Shown: positions 8,156 to 15,638, counted from the stretch's first letter. The stretch is 18,134 nt of DNA from an uncultured Acidimicrobiaceae bacterium (GCA_913031515.1 CAJWET010000009.1:1-18134); one strand, 5' to 3'. Notes: generated from the sequence alone by a model not told the origin. Numbers and translations are program-made.

Positions 8156-8863
8156 ATGAGAAACACTGAATATTCTGAGATAGAAAATAAAGATAAACTT
8201 GCGTTGGCTTTAGACGTTGATGACTTAGTTGTAGGAGTCCGATTGGCGAGAGAACTGCAGCCCTACTTCGGGATTCTAAAAATAGGCTTAGAGCTCTATA
8301 GCGCCGCTGGTCCAGAAGTTATTGGGACTTTTCAACAGATGGGGTACAGCATATTTTTGGATCTGAAATTGCATGATATTCCCAATACGGTTCATCGTGC
8401 AGCCAGGGTTTTAGGTTCGCTCGGGGTTAATTACCTTACACTTCATACCGCTGGTGGAAGAGATATGGCTGCTGCAGGAGTTGATGGCCTACTAGAAGGA
8501 GCGAGGAATGCTGGGTTTGGGGCTCCGATTGCACTCGGCGTGACGATTCTCACTAGTGACTCAAACTCTGAAGAAGAAATAATGGAACAGCGAATCAGAA
8601 TAGCTAAGGATTCAGGATGTCGTGGATTAGTGTGCTCGACTCATGATCTGCCTATTGTTAAAAAGCATGCTCCAGATTTACTAGCAGTTGTGCCCGGGAT
8701 ACGACCATCCGGAGTAGAAGCGCATGACCAGAGAAAAATAGCGACCCCGTCGGAAGCTCTTAGTAGTGGTGCAGGGGTTCTCGTTATTGGAAGAGCGATT
8801 ACTCAAGCAGAAGACCCAATACAGGCTTCAAAAAATATTCATACAGAATTATCCAATTTGTAG
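8156..8863 (+). CDS. pyrF: Orotidine 5'-phosphate decarboxylase
   Basis: This enzyme decarboxylates OMP to UMP, the last step of de novo UMP synthesis. The 235 residues match the group I family. The N-terminal strand is LALALDVDD, the substrate-contacting KIGLELYSAAGP follows, and the catalytic tetrad motif DLKLHDIPNTV supplies D69, K71 and D74. VPGIRP and VIGRAITQAEDP form the phosphate-binding end of the barrel. AGAGGA lies directly upstream of ATG 8156, 9 bp after pyrD. This appears to be the last gene of the pyrimidine operon. pyrE, needed to convert orotate to OMP, is not in the window. The gap of 55 bp to mihF shows no clear terminator. Confidence 0.97.
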   Translation: MRNTEYSEIENKDKLALALDVDDLVVGVRLARELQPYFGILKIGLELYSAAGPEVIGTFQQMGYSIFLDLKLHDIPNTVHRAARVLGSLGVNYLTLHTAGGRDMAAAGVDGLLEGARNAGFGAPIALGVTILTSDSNSEEEIMEQRIRIAKDSGCRGLVCSTHDLPIVKKHAPDLLAVVPGIRPSGVEAHDQRKIATPSEALSSGAGVLVIGRAITQAEDPIQASKNIHTELSNL

Positions 8864-8906
8864 CAGCCTCTTCGTGGAAATGCACCACAAACAGGCTGCC
8901 CAGAAC

Positions 8907-8912
8907 TATTCT
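8907..8912 (+). promoter_or_regulatory. Candidate -10 element for a leaderless mihF transcript
   Basis: TATTCT fits the actinobacterial -10 pattern TANNNT and sits exactly six bases (TTATAT) before the mihF ATG at 8919. This is the spacing expected when transcription starts at the A of ATG. The gene has no convincing Shine-Dalgarno sequence, which agrees with leaderless translation. No good -35 hexamer is visible, and TANNNT is common by chance, so this is tentative. Confidence 0.4.
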
Positions 8913-8918
8913 TTATAT

Positions 8919-9233
8919 ATGGCATCACCACCTAAACTAACTGACGCACAGCGCAGAGCTGCCCTCAAGAAAGCTGCTGAAGCTCGTCGAGTACGCGCCG
9001 AATTAAAGGCCCGTATTAAGATGGGTTCTCTTTCAATGAGGCAAGTTTTAGAAATCTCTGACCAAAATGAGATTATCAGCAGAACGAAAGTTCTTGCGAT
9101 CCTTGAGTCTATGCCTAAGATCGGCAAAGTGAAGGCAAGAAGACTCATGGAAAGCATAGGAATCGCAGAGAGTAGACGTCTGCGTGGCCTTGGAGATCAG
9201 CAGCGAGCAGCGCTTTTAGCTGAGTTCAACTGA
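8919..9233 (+). CDS. mihF: Integration host factor, actinobacterial type (mIHF)
   Basis: mIHF is a small nucleoid-associated DNA-binding protein of actinobacteria, unrelated to proteobacterial IHF alpha/beta, and known to bend and compact DNA. The 104-residue product starts MASPPKLTDAQRRAALKKAA, a basic N-terminal helix. The conserved C-terminal helix-two-turn-helix core follows, seen as LESMPKIGKVKARRLMESIG and RRLRGLGDQQRAALLAEF. Length and both ends match the short form known from mycobacteria. The frame is open upstream into pyrF, and ATG 8880 would add 13 residues. The conserved N-terminus and the -10-like element placed for a leaderless start favour ATG 8919. It lies 10 bp before gmk, the usual mihF-gmk pairing in actinobacteria. 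Confidence 0.93.
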   Translation: MASPPKLTDAQRRAALKKAAEARRVRAELKARIKMGSLSMRQVLEISDQNEIISRTKVLAILESMPKIGKVKARRLMESIGIAESRRLRGLGDQQRAALLAEFN

Positions 9234-9243
9234 CGAATCTATT

Positions 9244-9792
9244 ATGTTGATTGTTGTTTCCGGTCCCGGTGGGGTCGGCAAAGGGACGATCGCGGAGTTG
9301 TTAGTTGAGGTACACGATAATCTATGGCTCTCAAAAAGTTGGACAACTCGTTCGCGTAGAGATGAGGAGTTAGAAGATTCGTATTTGTTCGTAGATCGGG
9401 AGGCATTTGAGCAAGCCATTGAGGAAGGTGAGTTTCTCGAATGGGCAGAGTTTCATGGCAACCTCTATGGGACTCCTTGGCCTAGCCCACCTGAGGGCCA
9501 CGATGTACTTCTTGAAATAGATGTTCAAGGGGCCCAATCCGTAAATAAACAAGGCCTTGAGTGTTTGATGGTATTTGTTGATGCGCCAACTATTGAAGAT
9601 CAAGCGCTACGCCTCCGCGGGAGAGGAGATAGCGAGGAAGAAGTACAGCGCCGCATTAAAGAAGGAGAACGAGAACGTAGTGATGCAACTGATCTCGGAG
9701 CTATTTTCGTTGTGAACGATGATCTTGATAAGGCCGTGGCTGAAATATCTACAATTATCAGCTCATATCGAGATCGAGAGGAGAAGGGATAA
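9244..9792 (+). CDS. gmk: Guanylate kinase
   Basis: Guanylate kinase phosphorylates GMP or dGMP to the diphosphate using ATP. The 182-residue protein has the P-loop GPGGVGKGT (7-15), the GMP-site segment WTTRSRR, FLEWAEFHGNLYGTP, and DVLLEIDVQGAQ, followed by the RGRGD/E-type lid and RRIKEGERE. The GMP-binding loop after TTR reads SRRDEELEDSYLFV. It is about one residue shorter than the common PPRPGExxGxDYxF pattern and lacks its Gly residues, while the Tyr (Y47) and Phe are kept. This is probably a lineage variant rather than loss of function. No clear Shine-Dalgarno precedes ATG 9244, so coupling to mihF, 10 bp upstream, is likely. A 92-bp gap follows. Confidence 0.95.
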   Translation: MLIVVSGPGGVGKGTIAELLVEVHDNLWLSKSWTTRSRRDEELEDSYLFVDREAFEQAIEEGEFLEWAEFHGNLYGTPWPSPPEGHDVLLEIDVQGAQSVNKQGLECLMVFVDAPTIEDQALRLRGRGDSEEEVQRRIKEGERERSDATDLGAIFVVNDDLDKAVAEISTIISSYRDREEKG

Positions 9793-9821
9793 AGCGAAAG
9801 GTTGTCGGAACTGTCAAAAGG

Positions 9822-9854
9822 GGGTGAAAGAAGAGGTAGACTGATGCTTCACCC
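9822..9854. repeat. Short inverted repeat in the gmk-rpoZ gap
   Basis: GGGTGAA (9822-9828) and TTCACCC (9848-9854) form a perfect 7-bp inverted repeat with a 19-base loop, plus one possible G-T pair outside. No run of T follows, so it is not a classical intrinsic terminator. It could be a weak mRNA structure, an operator or chance. Confidence 0.25.
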
Positions 9855-9861
9855 TGATCGT

Positions 9862-9867
9862 TATTAT
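9862..9867 (+). promoter_or_regulatory. Candidate -10 element for rpoZ
   Basis: TATTAT fits TANNNT and lies 17 bases before the rpoZ ATG. A transcript starting near 9874 would just include the ribosome-binding site GGAG (9876-9879). No strong -35 is seen at 16-19 bp spacing. The 92-bp gap after gmk is the longest in this gene run, which makes an internal promoter plausible. Confidence 0.3.
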
Positions 9868-9884
9868 CCACATATGGAGAAAAA

Positions 9885-10208
9885 ATGGCTACTGAAAGCG
9901 AATCAATGATTTCACCAGGAATTGAAGGACTTCTTGAACGTTCTGCAGAGGAAGGGAAAGAAGGTTCCAAATTTCGACTTGCTACCCTTGGAGCAAAGCG
10001 GGCACGGCAAATAAATGCTTACATGTATCAACTTGGAGATGCCCATGGAGCCTCTATCCCTCCACAAGTAACATCTGTTTCGAGTAAGCCCCTCACTATA
10101 GCTTTTGAAGAAATAATTGCAGGAAAAGTAGTTGCAGGTGAGATCAAAGAAGAGATTCCTACTGAAGTCCATCCAGATGAGAGCCTCGAATCAACCGAGG
10201 TTGAGTGA
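9885..10208 (+). CDS. rpoZ: RNA polymerase omega subunit
   Basis: Omega helps fold and assemble the beta' subunit of RNA polymerase. The 107-residue protein contains the actinobacterial omega core SKFRLATLGAKRARQINAYM followed by QLGD and, further on, KPLTIAFEEIIAGKV. The family's conserved arginines and the KPL.IA.EEI..GK block are present. The N-terminus (MATESESMISPGIEGLLERS) and the acidic C-terminal tail from about residue 85 are lineage-specific in appearance. GGAG is placed five bases before the ATG. The position between gmk and coaBC is the widely conserved gmk-rpoZ-coaBC arrangement. Confidence 0.95.
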   Translation: MATESESMISPGIEGLLERSAEEGKEGSKFRLATLGAKRARQINAYMYQLGDAHGASIPPQVTSVSSKPLTIAFEEIIAGKVVAGEIKEEIPTEVHPDESLESTEVE

Positions 10209-10223
10209 GCCAGCGGTATAGTC

Positions 10224-11411
10224 ATGATTTCTGGTAAGACAGTTGTTTTAGGGGTAAGTGGAGGGATAGCAGCATATAAAGCTGTTGATATCTGTCGTCG
10301 CCTCATCGAGAATGGTGCTCATGTAGTACCAATAATGACTTCAGGTGCCAAAAGATTTATTGGCGAGGTCACGCTGAGTGCTCTAGCTAGTGAACCTGTT
10401 AAGTCCTCTCTTTGGGAAGGCGATGACCCCATACCTCATACGACCCTTGGACAACAAGCGGACCTCATTCTCGTTGCTCCGGCAACCGCAAGACTTTTGG
10501 GAACCTATGCAGCGGGAATTTCTAACGACCTATTAACGGCAACTCTTCTTGCAAGCAGGGCTCCAGTCGTTGTATGTCCTGCAATGCACACGGAGATGTG
10601 GGAACATCCTGCGGTGCAGGACAATATCCGGACTCTTCAGAACCGAGGTGTTTTTGTCGTTGCACCAGAAGATGGGAAATTAGCTGGTGGAGATATAGGA
10701 AAAGGTCGACTTGCTTCAACACAATCAATCGTTTCTACGGTTGAACGGGCGTTATTCCCTAATGACTTAGAAGAACTAAAAATTCTCATTACGGCTGGGG
10801 GCACAAGGGAGCCAATAGACCCTGTCCGTTTCATAACGAATCGGTCTTCAGGAAAGCAAGGTTACGCTCTAGCTGAAGCTGCGGTAGCCAGAGGGGCCAC
10901 GGTTACCTTAGTCACTACAGTTGATCGCCCTGCTCCTACAGGTGTTGAAGTCCTCTACGCTGAGACGGCAAATGACCTCCGGTCAGTAGTGATGTCATGT
11001 GCAGAGAATCACGATGTGATTATTATGGCCGCCGCTGTCGCTGATTTTAAACCATCGAGTACGGCAAATAGAAAGCTAAAGAAATCAGCGTTATCGACAA
11101 ACCTAGAACTTGAACCCACACATGATTTTCTTGTTGACCTTGGTGCGGGGAAGCTACCGCATCAAACCATCGTTGGATTCGCCGCTGAGACTGAAGAGTT
11201 AGAAAAAAATGCTATAGGGAAGCTAAAGGGGAAAAATCTAGACTTAATCGTTGCGAATGATGTTTCAGCCCCCAATACTGGATTTGCTCATGACACGAAT
11301 GAAGTACTACTTCTATCAGACGGAGATAAAAGAGAAGTTCCACTTTCTACCAAACGAGTTATAGCGGATAGTATTTTTGATGTAGTACTCGATCTAAGGA
11401 AGAATAAATAA
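10224..11411 (+). CDS. coaBC: Bifunctional phosphopantothenoylcysteine decarboxylase / phosphopantothenate-cysteine ligase
   Basis: CoaBC carries out two successive steps of coenzyme A synthesis: joining cysteine to 4'-phosphopantothenate (CoaB, CTP-dependent) and decarboxylating the product (CoaC, FMN-dependent). The 395 residues show both domains in the normal order. The N-terminal flavoprotein part has VVLGVSGGIAAYKA, catalytic H72 in IPHTTLGQQADL, APATARLLG, and PAMHTEMW (119-126). The His in place of Asn in the last motif is, from memory, the same as in mycobacterial CoaBC. The ligase part starts near residue 185 with ITAGGTREPIDPVRFITNRS, SSGKQGYALAE, AAAVADFKPS and KLKK. The Cys usual near the end of the flavoprotein active-site flap is not present (LAGGDIGKGR), which also occurs in actinobacterial homologues. 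It lies 15 bp after rpoZ. Confidence 0.96.
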   Translation: MISGKTVVLGVSGGIAAYKAVDICRRLIENGAHVVPIMTSGAKRFIGEVTLSALASEPVKSSLWEGDDPIPHTTLGQQADLILVAPATARLLGTYAAGISNDLLTATLLASRAPVVVCPAMHTEMWEHPAVQDNIRTLQNRGVFVVAPEDGKLAGGDIGKGRLASTQSIVSTVERALFPNDLEELKILITAGGTREPIDPVRFITNRSSGKQGYALAEAAVARGATVTLVTTVDRPAPTGVEVLYAETANDLRSVVMSCAENHDVIIMAAAVADFKPSSTANRKLKKSALSTNLELEPTHDFLVDLGAGKLPHQTIVGFAAETEELEKNAIGKLKGKNLDLIVANDVSAPNTGFAHDTNEVLLLSDGDKREVPLSTKRVIADSIFDVVLDLRKNK

Positions 11412-11454
11412 CTACTAGCAATGGTTTGTCCACTATGAATCAGGATCTTAAATT

Positions 11455-12651
11455 ATGACTTCACAGTTTACCTTCACCTCAGAGTCAGTTACTGAAGGGC
11501 ATCCAGACAAAATGGCGGATCAAATATCTGATTCGATCCTTGATGCCTTGTTGGCTTCGGATCCAAAATCACGAGTAGCTTGTGAAACCCTAGTTACAAC
11601 AGGAATAGCAATCGTTACCGGAGAGATTAGTACCGAAGATGCGTATGTGGATATCCCAGGAATTGTCCGTGAAACTATTTGCCGAATTGGCTATGACGAC
11701 CCTGCTCTGGGGTTTGATGGAAATACATGCGGAGTAATGGTTGCTCTTGACGAGCAGTCTAGTGATATAGCTCAAGGGGTTGGGGCATCACAAGAGGCAC
11801 GTTTAGGCCAAATCGCAGATGAATGGGATACTACAGGAGCAGGTGATCAAGGTCTTATGTTTGGTTATGCAACAAATGAGACTGACACATACATGCCTAT
11901 GCCAATATACTTAGCGCATCGGATGGCCTACCGCCTTACGGAGATTCGTAGGAGTGGAGCCATACCGTATCTTCGTCCTGACGGGAAAACACAAGTAACT
12001 ATCGCATATAGGGATGGGAAGCCATTTCGGTTAGAGAATGTGGTTGTTTCAACGCAACACAATGAGGGGATCGATACAACCCGTCAAATAGAACCGGACC
12101 TTCTTGATCATGTCATTCGACCGATTATCCCTGAACAATTTCAAGATGATTCTTATAACACGTTTATCAACCCCACAGGAAGATTCGTCCGAGGAGGCCC
12201 CGTTGCGGATGCGGGTCTCACAGGCAGAAAAATAATAGTTGACACCTATGGGGGGATGGCGCGACACGGTGGTGGAGCTTTTTCTGGGAAAGACCCTTCA
12301 AAGGTAGATCGTAGTGCCGCCTACGCAACCCGTTGGGTGGCTAAGAATGTTGTTGCTGCAGGAGCCGCTGATCGTTGCGAAGTTCAAGTCGCATACGCGA
12401 TAGGCGTAGCAAGGCCCATGTCGATCTTGGTTGAAACGTTCGGGACAGAGAAAGTCGATCCTAAAGCCATTGGGGATGCGGTTGAAGAAATTTTTGACCT
12501 TCGTCCTGCAGCTATTGTCCATAACTTAGACCTCTGTCGACCTATTTACGCATCCACAGCGGCGTACGGACATTTCGGACGAGACGATGAACGGTTCACC
12601 TGGGAGCATCTTGACAAGGTTTCGGATTTACAGAATGCCCTAGGGCTTTAG
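11455..12651 (+). CDS. metK: S-adenosylmethionine synthetase
   Basis: MetK makes S-adenosylmethionine from methionine and ATP, supplying methyl groups for, among others, the RNA methyltransferases encoded further along this window. The 398-residue length is typical. Signature motifs are SVTEGHPDK (H16, D18), GAGDQGLMFGYA (from residue 128, binding methionine/ATP), and GGGAFSGKD (272-280, phosphate loop), plus DTYGG and INPTGRFVRGGP. The three-domain protein looks complete and unaltered. AGGAT is about nine bases before ATG 11455, in a 43-bp gap after coaBC. That gap is too short to hold a known SAM riboswitch, and none is seen. Confidence 0.98.
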   Translation: MTSQFTFTSESVTEGHPDKMADQISDSILDALLASDPKSRVACETLVTTGIAIVTGEISTEDAYVDIPGIVRETICRIGYDDPALGFDGNTCGVMVALDEQSSDIAQGVGASQEARLGQIADEWDTTGAGDQGLMFGYATNETDTYMPMPIYLAHRMAYRLTEIRRSGAIPYLRPDGKTQVTIAYRDGKPFRLENVVVSTQHNEGIDTTRQIEPDLLDHVIRPIIPEQFQDDSYNTFINPTGRFVRGGPVADAGLTGRKIIVDTYGGMARHGGGAFSGKDPSKVDRSAAYATRWVAKNVVAAGAADRCEVQVAYAIGVARPMSILVETFGTEKVDPKAIGDAVEEIFDLRPAAIVHNLDLCRPIYASTAAYGHFGRDDERFTWEHLDKVSDLQNALGL

Positions 12652-12703
12652 GGCCAACCAAATCTTCTACATTCCTGCTGTGTGTTGAATAAGCTAGGGT
12701 TTT

Positions 12704-14464
12704 ATGGGAAATGTAAAGATGGCCATTCCAAAGACTGTTCGAGTTATTCCGGACCTACCTGCAGTCTCAAAGGAATTTGACTATTTGGTTCCCGACGATT
12801 GGATAGAAACGGGATTAGCTTCCCGCCTTCGAATCGGATCTATGGTCAGGGTTCAGCTCGGCCACCGATCAATTGGTGCGTGGGTGAGTGAAATAAATCC
12901 AGAAAGTGACCATGGAGTGGAACTTCAGCCATTGAAAAAATTAAGTAGCGAAGGTCCTTTAGAAGAGGTTGTTGATTTGGTTCGGTGGGCGGCGAAACGA
13001 TGGCATGGCCCAGTTTCTCGATTGTTGAAAACATCAAGCCCTCCCAAAATGGTCAAAACGATTCCTCCGACTCGCCTAGCTAGGCCAATGTCTATATCTC
13101 AAAATGAAGTCGTTAGCGACGCATTTGGGTCGAATCCAGCTGTCGTTCGATTACCGCCCAATGGCGATCGATGGCCCTTTATCCGTCAAGCGGTATCGAT
13201 GGGAAATGCATTAATCCTGCTTCCTTCAGTTGCGGAAGTAAACATTGTTGCCAATCGCCTAAAACGCTTAGGTGTTTACGTTGGTGTATACAACAAAGAC
13301 TGGAGCGTGGGTTTGTCAGGCGGGACAATCGTTGGGAGCCGGTCAGCTGCATTTGCCTCTGTTAAAGATTTGGGGGCTATTTTGATGATTGATGAACATG
13401 ATGAAGTATTCCAAGAGGAAAGTTCACCTACATGGCATGCTCGAGATGTACTATTAGAACGCGCACGTCGTGAAGACATTCCATGTGTCTTTGTAACGCC
13501 TATTCCAACTCCAGAAATACGCCATCAGGTTCGAGTCATTAGTGTAGATCAGGATTCCGAGAAACAAGGATGGTCAAAAATTCAGGTTGTTGATCCTCGC
13601 GAAGACAGTTCAGCGATAGGAGGGCTGTGGCCAAGGATGACGGTCGACGCTCTCAAAAAAGCGGAGCGACCTGTGGTTGTCCTAAACCGTACTGGGCGTT
13701 CGCGTCTCCTTGCTTGTGGAGAATGCGGCGATCTGGTGACGTGTACAGAATGCGGTGGAGCGATGCATCAACCTAGTCAAAATTTACTTGAATGCGCGAG
13801 ATACGGTCATTCTCGGCCAGTCTTATGTTCGGCTTGCCTCTCAACTCACATGAAAAATCTTCGTTTAGGTGTCACACGCGCTGTTGAAGAGCTCGAAGCT
13901 CTCCTTAATGAATCGGTAACTGAGGTTACAAAGGCAACGACGACACTGGACTTTCAGAAGTCTCGAATTTATCTAGGTACTGAAGCTGTACTGCACCGAA
14001 TCGATTGGGCCGATTTAGTAGTTTTCGCTGACTTTGACCAAGAGCTGCTCGCAAAACGCTACCGCGGTGAAGAACAGGCAATGGCCCAGTTGGTGCGTGC
14101 TATACGCTTGGTCAATACCCATGGGGACGATACTGGAAATGTCATTGTGCAGTCACGCCAGCCTACTCACGACCTATTTCGAATGGTATCTTCAGGAGAT
14201 ATTGAAGCTTGGTGCCGCAGGGAAAGTAATCGACGAGAGCTCATCAAGTATCCCCCCTTTGGGCACCTTGCCAGTATTTCTGGACCAGGATCAGAGGAAT
14301 TCATAGAAGGTCTAAAGGCTTTAAACAAGGTGGAGATCTTGGGGCCAAATGAAGGCGCTTGGCTTGTGAAGTCATTAGACGTTAAAGAACTCGTTGACAG
14401 TCTTTCAAGAGTACCTCGTCCAAAAGAGCGCCTACGCATAGCCATCGACCCAGCAAGGTTCTAA
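12704..14464 (+). CDS. priA: PriA-like primosomal protein N', ATPase-degenerate (actinobacterial type)
   Basis: PriA restarts stalled replication forks. This 586-residue homologue keeps the N-terminal DNA-binding domain (KEFDYLVPDDW) and the C-terminal block (GTEAVLHRIDWADLVVF, DFDQELLAKRYRGEEQAM, YPPFG). The helicase core is degraded. The Walker A position reads RLPPNGDRW (N153-W157) instead of GxTGSGKT, and the DEEH box is DEHD (230-233). Actinobacterial PriA is known to lack ATPase motifs, so it may act as a structural loader (inference). The zinc-binding region has Cys at 338, 341, 347, 350, 364, 375 and 378; the expected eighth position is Y367, with H369 close by. Start: ATG 12704 is used; ATG 12719 (MAIPKTVRVIPD) is also possible, with TAGGGT at 12695-12700 a possible -10 for it. 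It converges with the minus-strand trmH-like gene across 16 bp. Confidence 0.9.
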   Translation: MGNVKMAIPKTVRVIPDLPAVSKEFDYLVPDDWIETGLASRLRIGSMVRVQLGHRSIGAWVSEINPESDHGVELQPLKKLSSEGPLEEVVDLVRWAAKRWHGPVSRLLKTSSPPKMVKTIPPTRLARPMSISQNEVVSDAFGSNPAVVRLPPNGDRWPFIRQAVSMGNALILLPSVAEVNIVANRLKRLGVYVGVYNKDWSVGLSGGTIVGSRSAAFASVKDLGAILMIDEHDEVFQEESSPTWHARDVLLERARREDIPCVFVTPIPTPEIRHQVRVISVDQDSEKQGWSKIQVVDPREDSSAIGGLWPRMTVDALKKAERPVVVLNRTGRSRLLACGECGDLVTCTECGGAMHQPSQNLLECARYGHSRPVLCSACLSTHMKNLRLGVTRAVEELEALLNESVTEVTKATTTLDFQKSRIYLGTEAVLHRIDWADLVVFADFDQELLAKRYRGEEQAMAQLVRAIRLVNTHGDDTGNVIVQSRQPTHDLFRMVSSGDIEAWCRRESNRRELIKYPPFGHLASISGPGSEEFIEGLKALNKVEILGPNEGAWLVKSLDVKELVDSLSRVPRPKERLRIAIDPARF

Positions 14465-14480
14465 AGGTGAAGACTCCTCT

Positions 14481-15005
14481 TTAACTCCAACCCTGTCTAC
14501 GAATCTCATAAATCGCGATAGCAGTGGCAACAGCAACGTTCAATGACCCAATTCTCCCTAATTGCGGGATGTAAGTCGAAAAGTCACAGGCCGAAAGAAT
14601 CTCAGATTCAATGCCACGGTCTTCATGGCCTACCACTAGGCAGATGTCCCCGCTGAAATCAAAGTCATGTATAGGGAGAGATTCGGACGCAAGTTCGAGC
14701 GCCACTATCCGATATCCCTGAGATCGTGCTTCTGCAATAGCTTCAGATGGTGAAAGAGTCTCTTTCCACTCTAAATATCGTTGTGACCCCAATGCAGTTT
14801 TTCCAACTTTAGAATTCACGGGCGTAGTTGCGTTAGAGGTGAACCAGATATGGTCTACACGTTCCGCTGCAGCACTCCGTAAAATTGATCCGATGTTGTG
14901 AGGTCCTTGGACTCCACAGATGATGATTGACAATTTGCCCTTTGATTTCTTGCGCCATGACCGATGGAGTCTTTTCAGTTCTGTCCCAGTAAGGTTTTTA
15001 TTCAT
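14481..15005 (-). CDS. SpoU/TrmH-family RNA 2'-O-methyltransferase
   Basis: This SPOUT-class enzyme probably methylates ribose 2'-OH in tRNA or rRNA using S-adenosylmethionine. The 174-residue protein is essentially one catalytic domain. Motif 1 is GPHNIGSILRSAA (N37, R43), motif 2 is LVVGHEDRGIESEIL (G126 on), and motif 3 is IGSLNVAVATAIAIYE (S154, N156), which builds the knotted SAM site. It lacks the N-terminal substrate-recognition domain of RlmB-type members, so the target nucleotide cannot be named. A longer frame begins at 15083. ATG 15005 is preferred because it overlaps the stop of the upstream methyltransferase as ATGA (4 bp), and the upstream residues look unrelated to the family. 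The pair is co-transcribed on the minus strand, converging on priA. Confidence 0.9.
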   Translation of the reverse strand: MNKNLTGTELKRLHRSWRKKSKGKLSIIICGVQGPHNIGSILRSAAAERVDHIWFTSNATTPVNSKVGKTALGSQRYLEWKETLSPSEAIAEARSQGYRIVALELASESLPIHDFDFSGDICLVVGHEDRGIESEILSACDFSTYIPQLGRIGSLNVAVATAIAIYEIRRQGWS

Positions 15006-15598
15006 TGCAAGGTCACCTTGAGCAAACGGTATCCAGATTTGCTTGATAACCTCTGAATCCGGTATCCCGTTTTCTCCAGCCACTGCGAGAGACTGTCAGC
15101 TCCTAAATGTTTCTGCACCACTAAAATTGCTTCTCCTTCTTCCGTTAAGCGGCGCAGCCAAGTGTCCAACATGTCGTAAAGGTTCGATTTTCCTATGCGT
15201 ATTGGTGGGTTTGACCAAATTAAATCGAAACGAATGGTGTCATTAATAGAATCTGGATGAAGAACACTTACTCCAAGATGGCCTACATTCTGCTGCGTTA
15301 AGGAGAGGGCACGAGAGTTCACGTCGGTTGCCCATATTTCAGCGTCAGGGAATCGATGAACGAGAGTTCTAGCAATTGGGCCGTAACCGCACCCAAGGTC
15401 CAAAGCGGACTGTACGGTTATCTTCGGGGATGGGGCATTCAGAAGAAGATATTTAGTGCCTGAATCTACTCTCCGTGGAGAGAAAACACCTCGGTCAGTT
15501 GCTAAAGTCACTGTTAAATCCGGAAGTACCAGATCCACTGTCGATTTCATAGAGGGAGTTCTAGGGTCTTCGTCGAAGTAATGCGAGCGGGAATCCAT
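15002..15598 (-). CDS. RsmC-like class I methyltransferase (probable rRNA guanine-N2 methyltransferase)
   Basis: This 198-residue Rossmann-fold methyltransferase belongs to the RsmC/RlmG-like (MTS) group, whose characterised members methylate guanine N2 in rRNA. Family features are the N-terminal HYFDEDP, the TDRGVFSPRRVDSGT segment before the domain, the SAM-binding DLGCGYGP (67-74), ATDVN with the acidic D92, and the catalytic SNPPIRIGK (NPP at 130-132). It is a single domain, like the short actinobacterial forms, rather than the two-domain E. coli RsmC. Start: ATG 15598 puts HYFDEDP near the N-terminus as in relatives; a TTG at 15622 would add eight residues but has GGAGG with no spacer. 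It is divergent from def across 52 bp. The exact rRNA target is inference. Confidence 0.88.
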   Translation of the reverse strand: MDSRSHYFDEDPRTPSMKSTVDLVLPDLTVTLATDRGVFSPRRVDSGTKYLLLNAPSPKITVQSALDLGCGYGPIARTLVHRFPDAEIWATDVNSRALSLTQQNVGHLGVSVLHPDSINDTIRFDLIWSNPPIRIGKSNLYDMLDTWLRRLTEEGEAILVVQKHLGADSLSQWLEKTGYRIQRLSSKSGYRLLKVTLQ

Positions 15599-15605
15599 GT
15601 AAGAA

Positions 15606-15611
15606 ACGCTA
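15606..15611 (-). promoter_or_regulatory. Candidate -10 element for the minus-strand methyltransferase pair
   Basis: On the minus strand TAGCGT (fits TANNNT) lies seven bases before ATG 15598, a geometry compatible with a leaderless or nearly leaderless transcript. The gene has no well-placed Shine-Dalgarno. No strong -35 can be seen. Confidence 0.35.
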
Positions 15612-15638
15612 CAGGCTTCCAACCTCCGTGTGCTGCTA

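Noticed and set aside
8766..8918. An N-terminal extension of mihF reaching back into pyrF
   Set aside because: The frame is open by chance. The known mIHF N-terminus (LTDxQRxAALxKAA) follows ATG 8919 almost at once, and the extension overlaps the end of pyrF without family similarity.
10578..10601. CoaBC motif PAMHTEMW with His in place of the usual Asn of PxMNxxMW
   Set aside because: At first it looked like an active-site change, but the same form is, as I recall it, present in mycobacterial CoaBC, so it is a lineage form rather than a defect.
12637..12654. GCCCTA ... TAGGGC inverted repeat overlapping the metK stop codon as a possible terminator
   Set aside because: The stem is only six pairs with a competing internal palindrome, it lies partly within the coding sequence, and no T-run follows. 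It is not good enough to call a terminator.
14465..14480. A bidirectional terminator between the convergent priA and trmH-like genes
   Set aside because: The 16-bp gap and its flanks show only a weak AAAG/CTTT symmetry with no stable stem.
15006..15083. A 26-residue N-terminal extension of the SpoU-like methyltransferase
   Set aside because: It overlaps the conserved end of the RsmC-like gene and bears no family resemblance. ATG 15005 gives the usual ATGA coupling and a normal catalytic-domain length.
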